Shown here piece after piece: positions 1 through 4,753 of a stretch of 10,413 nucleotides of DNA (position 1 is the stretch's first letter; every line of letters starts with the position of its first letter). The stretch is from Bacillota bacterium (lineage in GTDB: Bacteria; Bacillota; Bacilli; Alicyclobacillales; SLC66), in the NCBI GenBank assembly GCA_021797415.1, contig JAJZZT010000260.1, positions 1 to 10,413 on the forward strand. Reading direction: 5' to 3'. Under the pieces are notes generated by a model, which was given only the letters and a program-made list of their open reading frames with translations, had not been told where the DNA came from and searched no databases. The translations under genes and the position numbers were made by a program.

Positions 1-249
1 GTCGAGGCGATTTTGCAATTAGTGGCGGGGGGACTGGGCGTCACATGCTTGCCACTAGCCGTGGTTAAGCCGTTATCCACCCGTATTCCGGTGCAGTGGC
101 AGCCAATCGACGACGTTCACGGCAAAATCCCCACGTCCGTAATCTGGAACAAATCACGGCTGCCTTCCACCGCTCTGACAGCACTTCTCGGGTTGTTCGA
201 CCGTCTGCCGGTGACTGCTGAACTTCCCTTTTTGAACAACCTCTTGTAA
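1..249 (+). CDS. LysR-family transcriptional regulator, C-terminal fragment (5' end outside window)
   Basis: The reading frame is open from base 1 and ends in TAA at 247-249, giving 82 residues. The segment V-A-G-G-L-G-V-T-C-L-P followed by a basic and hydrophobic tail is typical of the last part of the LysR effector-binding domain, where a glycine-rich turn precedes a helix and the final strand. The N-terminal helix-turn-helix lies upstream of the window, so the regulated gene cannot be seen; the EamA gene downstream is a possible target. The last residues (P-F-L-N-N-L-L) are encoded by a copy of a repeat end also found at 4325 and 8175, so the natural C-terminus was probably replaced or extended by mobile DNA. 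Family assignment is fairly secure; specificity is unknown. Confidence 0.72.
   Translation, partial: VEAILQLVAGGLGVTCLPLAVVKPLSTRIPVQWQPIDDVHGKIPTSVIWNKSRLPSTALTALLGLFDRLPVTAELPFLNNLL
228..243. repeat. Repeat end, copy 1 (CTTTTTGAACAACCTC)
   Basis: This 16-bp sequence differs at one base from 4325-4340 and 8175-8190 (CTTTTTGAACAACCAC). At 4325-4340 it is the right terminus of a MITE-like insertion, so this copy is probably a solo end or a decayed element. It overlaps the last codons of the LysR gene and supplies its F-L-N-N-L residues. No matching left end (GTTCAAAAAG) is found nearby, so no full element can be drawn here. Confidence 0.55.
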
Positions 250-293
250 TCGCTACTTCGCACTCGCTTATTCGGGTTGATTGCTTGGTACGT

Positions 294-350
294 CTAGGGG
301 ACATGTGATAAACCAAATTTCGGCAGGCGACTTTATCACATGTCCCCTAG
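294..350. repeat. REPIN-like inverted repeat (19-bp perfect arms, 19-nt loop)
   Basis: The arms CTAGGGGACATGTGATAAA (294-312) and its exact reverse complement (332-350) enclose a 19-nt loop. The core GGGGACATGTGATAAACC (297-314) matches the reverse complement of 4234-4251 with one mismatch, so this is a dispersed repeat and not only a local hairpin. It has no T-tract, which makes a simple terminator for the LysR gene unlikely, although the RNA would fold strongly. REP/REPIN elements moved by Y1-type (RAYT) transposases have this two-arm form. No such transposase lies in the window. Confidence 0.7.
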
Positions 351-407
351 CTCCCGGCCGTATTACCGGAAATTCGACAGAAGATTAGGTTAAATCGCGA
401 GTCAGCC

Positions 408-423
408 CGTTAGTGCACTAACG
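408..423. promoter_or_regulatory. 16-bp perfect palindrome, candidate operator (CGTTAGTGCACTAACG)
   Basis: The palindrome is perfect over 16 bp and ends one base before a candidate -35 hexamer TTGACT (425-430). A site in this position would suit a dimeric regulator acting on the promoter of the EamA gene. No gene for such a regulator other than the LysR fragment is visible. LysR operators usually have T-N11-A symmetry, which this does not obviously show, so a TetR, MarR or GntR-type protein is equally possible. Confidence 0.4.
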
Positions 424-424
424 A

Positions 425-453
425 TTGACTACTTGTCGGTGTATGGTGTACAA
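425..453 (+). promoter_or_regulatory. Weak candidate promoter for the EamA gene
   Basis: TTGACT (425-430) resembles a sigma-A -35 box. At a 17-nt spacing the -10 position reads GTACAA (448-453), which is a poor match. The only reason to list it is its position directly beside the 16-bp palindrome and upstream of the only gene that follows. It would give a 5' leader of about 135 nt. Confidence 0.25.
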
Positions 454-563
454 CGTCTGCCTAATGCATTTTTCGTTCCGTTACTGCCCGAACCCCTCCA
501 TCATCCCACCACTGGTTTGGCACGCGACGGCGGTCCAGTAGATTTTTATCCTGTCGAGAGTGG

Positions 564-575
564 CCTGTCGACAGG
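564..575. promoter_or_regulatory. 12-bp palindrome just upstream of the EamA start (CCTGTCGACAGG)
   Basis: A perfect 12-bp palindrome lies about 20 bp before the chosen start codon, inside the presumed leader. CTGTCGA also occurs at 551-557, so the half-site is partly repeated. It could be an operator or a small hairpin near the ribosome binding site. There is no further support. Confidence 0.25.
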
Positions 576-594
576 GTTCGAGAGGAGCATGGCG

Positions 595-1449
595 ATGAAG
601 CCGAAAGATGTTCTCCTGTTGTTCAGCCTGGCCGCACTTTGGGGCGCATCCTTTCTGTTCATGCGGCTTGGCGCCCCCGCTCTGGGCCCCTTTGTGCTGA
701 TTTTCCTTCGCGTGTCGATCGCAAGCGGCGCTCTCCTGCTCTATGTTTGGATCCGGCGCCGGCGGCTCGATGTGCTGAAAAAGTGGAAACCTTATCTTCT
801 GCTCGGCCTGCTGAACGCGGCCGTCCCGTTCACGCTCATTTCTGCGGCGGAACTGCGCCTGCCGGCCAGTGTGGCGGCCATCCTGAACGCGACCACCCCT
901 CTTTTCGCGGCTCTGTCCGCAAGGGTGTGGACCGGGGAGCGTCTGACCTGGAAGAAGATCTCCGGCCTTGTGCTTGGCCTGGCGGGTGTGGCGGTGCTGG
1001 TCGGTTGGGCACCGCACAGCGGCGAGCATTCCATACTGGTTCCGGCGCTGTTTTCTCTGCTGGCTGCGGTCTCGTACGCGGTTGCCGGGATGTATGCTTC
1101 CAGTGCCTTCAAAGGAGCGGGATTGATGGATATGGCCGTCGGCCAGCAGTTGGGCGCCAGTGCGGTCATGCTTCCTTTTGCCGTTGCGACGGTCCCGACT
1201 GTTTTTCCGTCGTCCACAGTTGTTCTGGCGGTGCTCAGTCTCGCGGTGCTGTGCACCGCCGTTGCCTATCTGCTGTACTTTTCCCTCATTCGGAGTGTCG
1301 GTCCGGTGAAGACACTGAGCGTCACATTCCTGGTTCCGGTTTTCGGCGTTCTTTGGGGGGCGCTGTTCTTGGGAGAAGCCGTGTCGCTGCACATTGCCGC
1401 CGGGTTGGCCGTCATTCTGGCCAGTGTCTGGCTTGTGATGAAAAAATAG
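595..1449 (+). CDS. EamA-family (DMT superfamily) transporter
   Basis: This encodes a 284-residue, very hydrophobic protein made of two similar five-helix halves. The first half opens with L-F-S-L-A-A-L-W-G-A-S-F-L-F-M-R, a classic EamA start; the second begins near A-L-F-S-L-L-A-A-V-S-Y-A-V-A-G. Length and layout fit the usual 10-helix drug/metabolite exporters of about 290 residues. The reading frame is open further upstream, but AGAGGAG at 581-587 sits 7 nt before ATG 595 and only 1 nt before ATG 589, which favours 595. Members export amino acids, metabolites or toxic compounds; the substrate cannot be read from sequence. The gene stands alone between repeat-rich spacers and follows a LysR gene, a common regulator-exporter pairing. 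Confidence 0.88.
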   Translation: MKPKDVLLLFSLAALWGASFLFMRLGAPALGPFVLIFLRVSIASGALLLYVWIRRRRLDVLKKWKPYLLLGLLNAAVPFTLISAAELRLPASVAAILNATTPLFAALSARVWTGERLTWKKISGLVLGLAGVAVLVGWAPHSGEHSILVPALFSLLAAVSYAVAGMYASSAFKGAGLMDMAVGQQLGASAVMLPFAVATVPTVFPSSTVVLAVLSLAVLCTAVAYLLYFSLIRSVGPVKTLSVTFLVPVFGVLWGALFLGEAVSLHIAAGLAVILASVWLVMKK

Positions 1450-1499
1450 GCGGGCTGTGTGGACAGCGGTGTGGATGTCCGGTACGATGGAATCAGGCG

Positions 1500-1611
1500 C
1501 TGGAACGACGGGGACGCTGCCTGGCATCGTTTTGCCATCCACGTACCAGAAGCCCGATGCGTTGGAGCCGCCGACTGGAACGACAGGGACGCTGCCTGGC
1601 ATCGTTTTGCC
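1500..1611. repeat. Two direct copies of a 37-bp repeat, 75-bp period
   Basis: Copies at 1500-1536 and 1575-1611 are identical except for G1510 versus A1585. They start CTGGAACGAC and contain GGGACGCTGCCTGGCATCG. Each holds the small palindrome TGCCTGGCA. The spacer is 38 bp and shows no similarity to the repeat. Because the period is a multiple of three, the repeat reads G-T-T-G-T-L-P-G-I-V-L-P twice in the frame of the downstream hydrolase, which wrongly lengthens that ORF. The GGGAC core recalls the heads of the palindromes at 297 and 4131, so a REP-type dispersed repeat is the preferred reading. Confidence 0.75.
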
Positions 1612-1627
1612 GGTGAGGGGGCTTGAG

Positions 1628-2467
1628 TTGTCCAAGATGATCCCTGACTCGCAGTACGTTCATGCAGGCGAGTTTCGCACTCGCGCCATCTGCGCGGGAG
1701 ACGGCCACGATGTGGTGCTGCTGCACGGGAACGCCGGATTTGCCCGCGACTTCTCCGGCTCTCTGCCTCTCCTCGGCCGGCGCTATCGCGGCTGGATCCT
1801 GGAGCGGCCCGGCCACGGCGAGAGCGAGCGGCCCACCGTCCGGATGACGCTTGACGACCACGTGAGGTGGCTCCATCTCACGCTGGAATCGCTTTCTGTG
1901 GTTCGGCCCTATCTTGTCGCGCACTCCTGGAGCGGCGCTCTGGCCTTGGCGTACGCTTTGTCCGATCCGGGACAGGTGGCCGGCATCGCTCTCCTGGCCC
2001 CTTTGGTCGCGCCGATTTCAATAAATCCATTGGATCGATTGCTTGATTCCCCAGTTGCAAAGAGGTGGCTACATATGGGTATTGTTACAAATACCGCGCG
2101 AAGGCAGGTGGCGACTTCGCTGCGAAAAGCCTTCTTTCCTGATCCGGTGCCCGAGGACTACCTGGAAGAGGCGTTGCTACAGTGGACGCGCCCCGGTCAG
2201 TTGGCGGCCATTGCCCAGGACAATATCGCGGCTGCCCGCGCGCTTCCCGCTTTGACGGAGAGATACCGGACACTGCAGGTTCCCGCCGTGATCGTGGAGG
2301 GAGACCGCGACCAGCTTCTGGCTTCGGACGAACACGGCCAGTATCTTCACCGGGCGGCGCCGCACAGCCGGCACATCCTGCTTGCCGGCGCGGGACACGA
2401 AATACAGCACACGCATCCGGCGGCCGTCATGGAGGCGCTGCAGATTCTGGAAAGGACGGAATGGTAA
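1628..2467 (+). CDS. Alpha/beta-fold hydrolase
   Basis: This encodes a 279-residue protein, the usual size for single-domain alpha/beta hydrolases. Motifs in order are V-V-L-L-H-G-N-A-G-F (oxyanion strand and loop), G-H-G-E-S, and the nucleophile elbow A-H-S-W-S-G with Ser100. The acid is probably Asp228 in E-G-D-R-D-Q-L-L and the base His257 in G-A-G-H-E. The elbow reads A-x-S-x-S in place of G-x-S-x-G, which is tolerated in the superfamily. The frame is open to 1457 but crosses the 37-bp repeats. GAGGGGG (1615-1621) is 6 nt before TTG 1628, so that start is preferred; ATG 1637 is the alternative. There is no signal peptide, so it is cytoplasmic. It lies 28 bp before the sulfatase gene and is probably co-transcribed, which hints at ester or lactone cleavage in the same pathway. 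Substrate unknown. Confidence 0.87.
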   Translation: MSKMIPDSQYVHAGEFRTRAICAGDGHDVVLLHGNAGFARDFSGSLPLLGRRYRGWILERPGHGESERPTVRMTLDDHVRWLHLTLESLSVVRPYLVAHSWSGALALAYALSDPGQVAGIALLAPLVAPISINPLDRLLDSPVAKRWLHMGIVTNTARRQVATSLRKAFFPDPVPEDYLEEALLQWTRPGQLAAIAQDNIAAARALPALTERYRTLQVPAVIVEGDRDQLLASDEHGQYLHRAAPHSRHILLAGAGHEIQHTHPAAVMEALQILERTEW

Positions 2468-2495
2468 TCCTATCAACGAAATGAGGCGGTGACAC

Positions 2496-3962
2496 ATGGC
2501 GGAAAAAACACCCAATATTTTGCTCATCATGGCCGATCGGCATCGCTTTGATTGTCTCGGGGGGGCCGGGAATCCGGATGTGAAGACACCGCACCTGGAC
2601 GGCCTGGCGGAGCAGGGTGTGCTCTTCGAGAACTGTTTTTGCGCTTCGCCGCTGTGCACGCCCGCGCGCTATTCGGTCCTGACAGGACTCTATCCCCATC
2701 AGCACCTCGGGTGGGGAAACCGGTCGACCATCCCGCCGCAACTCCCGACGTTTCCCAAGCGGTTGCGGGATCGCGGCTATCACACTGCGGCGGTCGGGAA
2801 AATGCATCTCACCCCGACGCGCCTGGATGTCGGATTTGAACGGATGCAATTGGCGGAACAGGATGGGCCGGGGCGTTTTGCGGACGATTACCACGCCTAT
2901 TTGCGCGACCTGGATCTGCTCGACGCCGTGGACATCATGGACCAGCGGTCGGAATATCGCGGCAAGGCTCCGGAGTCGTACTGGCGGTCCTTCGGCGCGA
3001 TGGAGTCCAACCTCGCCGAAGAGCATCACTCCACGGCCTGGATTGGCCGGCGGGCGCTGGACGAGGTGGAGCGCTGGGAGGGCGGCGGCAATTTTCTCCT
3101 GGCGAGTTTTATCAAGCCGCATCACCCGTTCGACCCGCCCGCTTCGTGGAGCGGCATGTACGATCCCGAACGGCTCACGCTGCTGCCGGGCTTTACGCCG
3201 GAGTTGCCGGACCGCGATTTCGCGATGCACCGTGGCTACTTTGACAACCGGACCCTCTCGGAAGGCGTGCTGCGGCGCGTCATGGCGCACTACTATGCGG
3301 CGATCTCCCACATCGACCACTATGTCGGGAAACTGATCGGGCGGCTCGTCGAAAAAGGGTTGTACGACGACACCCTGATTATTTTCACCGGCGACCACGG
3401 CGAGTACATGGGATTCCATCACCTGCTGCTCAAGCAGAATTACATGTACGATCCGGTCGTGAAGGTGCCGCTGATCGTCAAGTTTCCGGGAGCGCGCCGG
3501 GCCGGAGAGCGGCATGCGGGCCTTGTCAGCCATATCGACATCGGCCGGACGGTGCTGGCGGCGGCCGGGGCGGCGGAGCTGCCGGATTCACAGGGGCTGG
3601 ACCTCGCGCAAGACGGCGTAGAGCGCGAGTTCATCTTTGCCGAGGAACACAGGGGCCGGCAGTACATGATCCGCACCAAGAACCGCAAGCTCATGCTCAC
3701 GCGGGACAGGCAGCGGTCAGTGTATGTGGATCTGGAGCGCGATCCGCTCGAATGGGACAACCTGTACGGCGATCCGGAGCGCGCACCCGAGATCGACGCG
3801 CTGAAAGAACACCTGGCGGAAACCGTCCTGTTTGGCGCGCCGGCGCCCGATTACCAGGATGTGCACGGAGCGCCCGTGACCGCCCCGGAGGCGGGGGCGA
3901 CCTTTTCGCCCACAGAGATGGAGGCGTGGATGCGCGAACGGATGCAGAATATTTTGGGGTGA
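2496..3962 (+). CDS. Sulfatase (formylglycine-dependent, Cys type), cytoplasmic
   Basis: This encodes a complete 488-residue type I sulfatase that hydrolyses a sulfate ester. The N-terminal strand P-N-I-L-L-I-M-A-D-R-H-R-F-D carries the metal ligand Asp14. The signature C-T-P-A-R (Cys54 to Arg58) is the C-x-P-x-R motif in which Cys becomes formylglycine. V-G-K-M-H (Lys102, His104), I-K-P-H-H-P-F (Lys207, His209) and G-D-H-G-E (Asp300, His301) complete the expected active site, so it should be active if matured. No signal peptide is present, so it acts inside the cell. The start has GAGG 9 nt upstream. A 28-bp gap separates it from the hydrolase. The natural substrate is unclear; the G-D-H-G-E-x-M-G-x-H-H segment recalls choline-sulfatase and phosphonate monoester hydrolase-like branches, but this is tentative. 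Confidence 0.93.
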   Translation: MAEKTPNILLIMADRHRFDCLGGAGNPDVKTPHLDGLAEQGVLFENCFCASPLCTPARYSVLTGLYPHQHLGWGNRSTIPPQLPTFPKRLRDRGYHTAAVGKMHLTPTRLDVGFERMQLAEQDGPGRFADDYHAYLRDLDLLDAVDIMDQRSEYRGKAPESYWRSFGAMESNLAEEHHSTAWIGRRALDEVERWEGGGNFLLASFIKPHHPFDPPASWSGMYDPERLTLLPGFTPELPDRDFAMHRGYFDNRTLSEGVLRRVMAHYYAAISHIDHYVGKLIGRLVEKGLYDDTLIIFTGDHGEYMGFHHLLLKQNYMYDPVVKVPLIVKFPGARRAGERHAGLVSHIDIGRTVLAAAGAAELPDSQGLDLAQDGVEREFIFAEEHRGRQYMIRTKNRKLMLTRDRQRSVYVDLERDPLEWDNLYGDPERAPEIDALKEHLAETVLFGAPAPDYQDVHGAPVTAPEAGATFSPTEMEAWMRERMQNILG

Positions 3963-4130
3963 ATCGCGCAATTTTCTGGACGGTCGCTCTCTTGTGCCGG
4001 AGCTGGCCGGGAGAGCGCCGGGAGCACGCCCCGTGGCAGTTCAGCGAACTGCGCAACTGCAGGATGGTCTTTGGCGGCAGGTACAAGAGTCTGTTCAAAA
4101 AGTGGGCAGGTAAGATTTGCGCAGTGCAAT

Positions 4131-4250
4131 GGGACATGGGATAAGGTCCTCTTTGCAGGCGCAATGGTTCCGCATTTAGTGTCCGATGCTCTAATCGGAC
4201 ACGAAATGTACTGTAACACGCCTGCCGGAATTGGGTTTATCCCATGTCCC
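4131..4250. repeat. Nested REP-like arms inside the MITE-like element
   Basis: GGGACATGGGATAA (4131-4144) pairs exactly with its reverse complement at 4237-4250. The right arm, read in reverse complement, extends to GGGGACATGGGATAAACC (4251-4234) and matches 297-314 with one mismatch. The two loci therefore share a repeat family. Here the arms are 92 bp apart and enclose another hairpin at 4179-4202. Confidence 0.65.
4179..4202. repeat. Central hairpin of the MITE-like element
   Basis: GTGTCCGAT (4179-4187) and ATCGGACAC (4194-4202) are perfect 9-bp arms around the 6-nt loop GCTCTA. The hairpin sits near the middle of the 254-bp element, so the three inverted repeats are nested and a single strand could fold into one long structure. 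Confidence 0.7.
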
Positions 4251-4324
4251 CGAGCGTACGTTTTCGGGTACGTGAGGGAGCATTTCTGGCGATGACGCGG
4301 CAATGCGCCGGGGAGTTCTGCCCA

Positions 4325-4340
4325 CTTTTTGAACAACCAC
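4325..4340. repeat. Repeat end, copy 2 (CTTTTTGAACAACCAC), right terminus of the MITE-like element
   Basis: It is identical to 8175-8190 and differs at one base from 228-243. This copy is the best defined, because its outer edge is fixed by the TACAA duplication and by the sulfatase reading frame. Confidence 0.7.
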
Positions 4341-4464
4341 TACAAGGGGATCGAAAACTACAATGAAGGATTCGAACTGTACGACCTTCTCGATGATCCG
4401 GAAGAAGCGCGGAATCTGGCCGCCGACCTTCCTGGGAGACGAAGGGAACTGCAGGCGCTGATGC

Positions 4465-4485
4465 GGGCGGTCCGATAGGCCGCCC
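4465..4485 (+). terminator. GC-rich hairpin overlapping the end of the sulfatase remnant
   Basis: GGGCGGTC pairs with GGCCGCCC (one G-U pair) around a 5-nt loop; it starts within the last codons and ends 7 nt after the stop codon. It is followed by CCTTCCCGTCGTC and not by a T-run, so it is at best a weak intrinsic terminator. It may have ended the ancestral sulfatase operon. Confidence 0.3.
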
Positions 4486-4531
4486 CTTCCCGTCGTCGTC
4501 AATCGATGAGAACGACTTTCGTCGCGGGACG

Positions 4532-4546
4532 GTTTCGTTGCGAAAC
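4532..4546. promoter_or_regulatory. Inverted repeat upstream of the ABC operon promoter (GTTTCG-TTG-CGAAAC)
   Basis: Perfect 6-bp arms with a 3-nt spacer lie about 31 bp upstream of the -35 box of the ABC operon promoter. This is a suitable position for an activator or an auxiliary operator. The remaining spacer 4486-4577 shows no gene. Function is inferred from position only. Confidence 0.3.
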
Positions 4547-4577
4547 TGGATTGAACAGATGCTGAGGGAAAACAGGG

Positions 4578-4608
4578 TTGACAAGCAAAAAATTTGTTTT
4601 ATTATAGT
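4578..4608 (+). promoter_or_regulatory. Sigma-A-type promoter of the ABC sugar transport operon
   Basis: TTGACA (4578-4583) is a consensus -35 box. TATAGT (4603-4608) matches five of six -10 bases, with a long 19-nt spacer that is very A/T rich. Transcription would start near 4615 and leave a leader of about 140 nt before the binding protein gene. The surrounding A/T-richness contrasts with the GC-rich DNA on the left. Confidence 0.7.
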
Positions 4609-4636
4609 AATCAATCTAGTCAGTTTTACTTTTCCG

Positions 4637-4650
4637 TGCAAACGTTTTCT
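4637..4650. promoter_or_regulatory. Candidate cre site (CcpA) or LacI-family operator
   Basis: TGCAAACGTTTTCT fits the relaxed Gram-positive cre consensus TGNAANCGNWNNCW at every fixed position. It has the central CG with AAACGTTT symmetry seen in LacI/GalR-family sites. It lies about 22-35 bp downstream of the predicted transcription start, where bound CcpA would block elongation. Catabolite repression of a sugar transporter is the natural reading; a pathway-specific LacI-type repressor encoded elsewhere would fit as well. Confidence 0.55.
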
Positions 4651-4667
4651 TTAGGAGGGAGGAATTG

Positions 4668-4691
4668 ATGTTTTCACTGGGAGGTTTGTAA
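4668..4691 (+). CDS. Possible 7-codon leader peptide (M-F-S-L-G-G-L)
   Basis: A very strong ribosome binding site (AGGAGGGAGG, 4653-4662) precedes ATG 4668 by 5 nt, and the frame closes at TAA 4689-4691. This site is better than that of the real downstream gene. No attenuator hairpin or codon bias for one amino acid is visible, so a translated leader is possible but it may simply be a ribosome standby or mRNA-stabilising sequence. Confidence 0.3.
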   Translation: MFSLGGL

Positions 4692-4753
4692 CCGCAAGAC
4701 GGATTCGTGAAAAAAACTGAAACTGAAAGAAGATATATAGGGGGAAATCAAAA

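Larger units (their letters stand above)
4087..4340. mobile_element. MITE-like non-autonomous element, 254 bp, with 23-bp terminal inverted repeats
   Basis: The left end GAGTCTGTTCAAAAAGTGGG (continuing CAG to 4109) and the reverse complement of the right end (4318-4340) agree at 20 of 23 positions, with 18 perfect inner bases. The element is flanked by TACAA at 4082-4086 and 4341-4345, a likely 5-bp target duplication; the identity extends to TACAAG if one terminal base is ambiguous. Deleting the element and one duplication joins R-Y-K to G-I-E-N-Y-N-E-G in frame, an independent proof of the boundaries. It has no coding capacity and contains nested palindromes. A full-length IS with the same ends would be needed for movement. 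The IS family cannot be named from sequence alone. Confidence 0.82.
3970..4478 (+). pseudogene. Sulfatase 3' remnant, frameshifted and interrupted by a MITE-like element
   Basis: Pieces of a sulfatase C-terminal domain appear in three frames. Around 3973-4010 one frame reads F-L-D-G-R-S-L-V-P-E-L-A-G, the usual D-G-R-S-L-x-P region. From about 4010 the next frame reads R-E-H-A-P-W-Q-F-S-E-L and then R-M-V-F-G-G-R-Y-K up to 4087. After the 254-bp insertion the sequence resumes in a third frame (4341-4478) as Y-K-G-I-E-N-Y-N-E-G-F-E-L-Y-D-L and L-D-D-P-E-E-A-R-N-L, and stops at TAG 4476-4478. E-L-Y-D-L plus D-P-E-E-x-x-N-L is a hallmark of sulfatase C-termini. The first roughly 350-400 codons, including the catalytic Cys, are missing. 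It directly follows an intact sulfatase, so it may be the residue of a tandem sulfatase cluster. It is not a product of the upstream gene, which has its own complete C-terminus. Confidence 0.8.

Noticed and set aside
191..241. GGTTGTTC/GAACAACC as paired ends of a tiny element in the LysR gene
   Set aside because: The left copy is part of normal LysR coding sequence and lacks the following AAAAAG; an 8-bp match alone is weak.
433..594. N-terminal extension of the EamA protein
   Set aside because: The residues are not membrane-like and contain none of the family's start; AGAGGAG is well spaced only for ATG 595.
1500..1611. CRISPR array
   Set aside because: Only two repeats and one spacer, no leader, no cas genes, and the repeat shares a GGGAC core with other palindromic repeats in the window.
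1457..1627. N-terminal extension of the alpha/beta hydrolase from GTG 1457
   Set aside because: The added residues are encoded by the 37-bp repeats and have no ribosome binding site; the fold starts after 1628.
481..1635. 384-codon ORF on the minus strand
   Set aside because: Low-complexity, Arg/Gln/His-rich shadow of the EamA gene; no family motifs, while the plus strand encodes a clear transporter.
2427..3533. 368-codon ORF on the minus strand
   Set aside because: Antisense shadow of the intact sulfatase; GC-rich coding DNA often opens the opposite frame.
4037..4051. Inverted repeat CAGTTC-AGC-GAACTG as an operator
   Set aside because: It lies inside decayed sulfatase coding sequence, with no promoter nearby; probably chance.
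3752..4144. 130-codon plus-strand ORF across the end of the sulfatase
   Set aside because: It is a shadow of the sulfatase followed by a piece of the sulfatase remnant and the left end of the insertion element; it has no start signal of its own.
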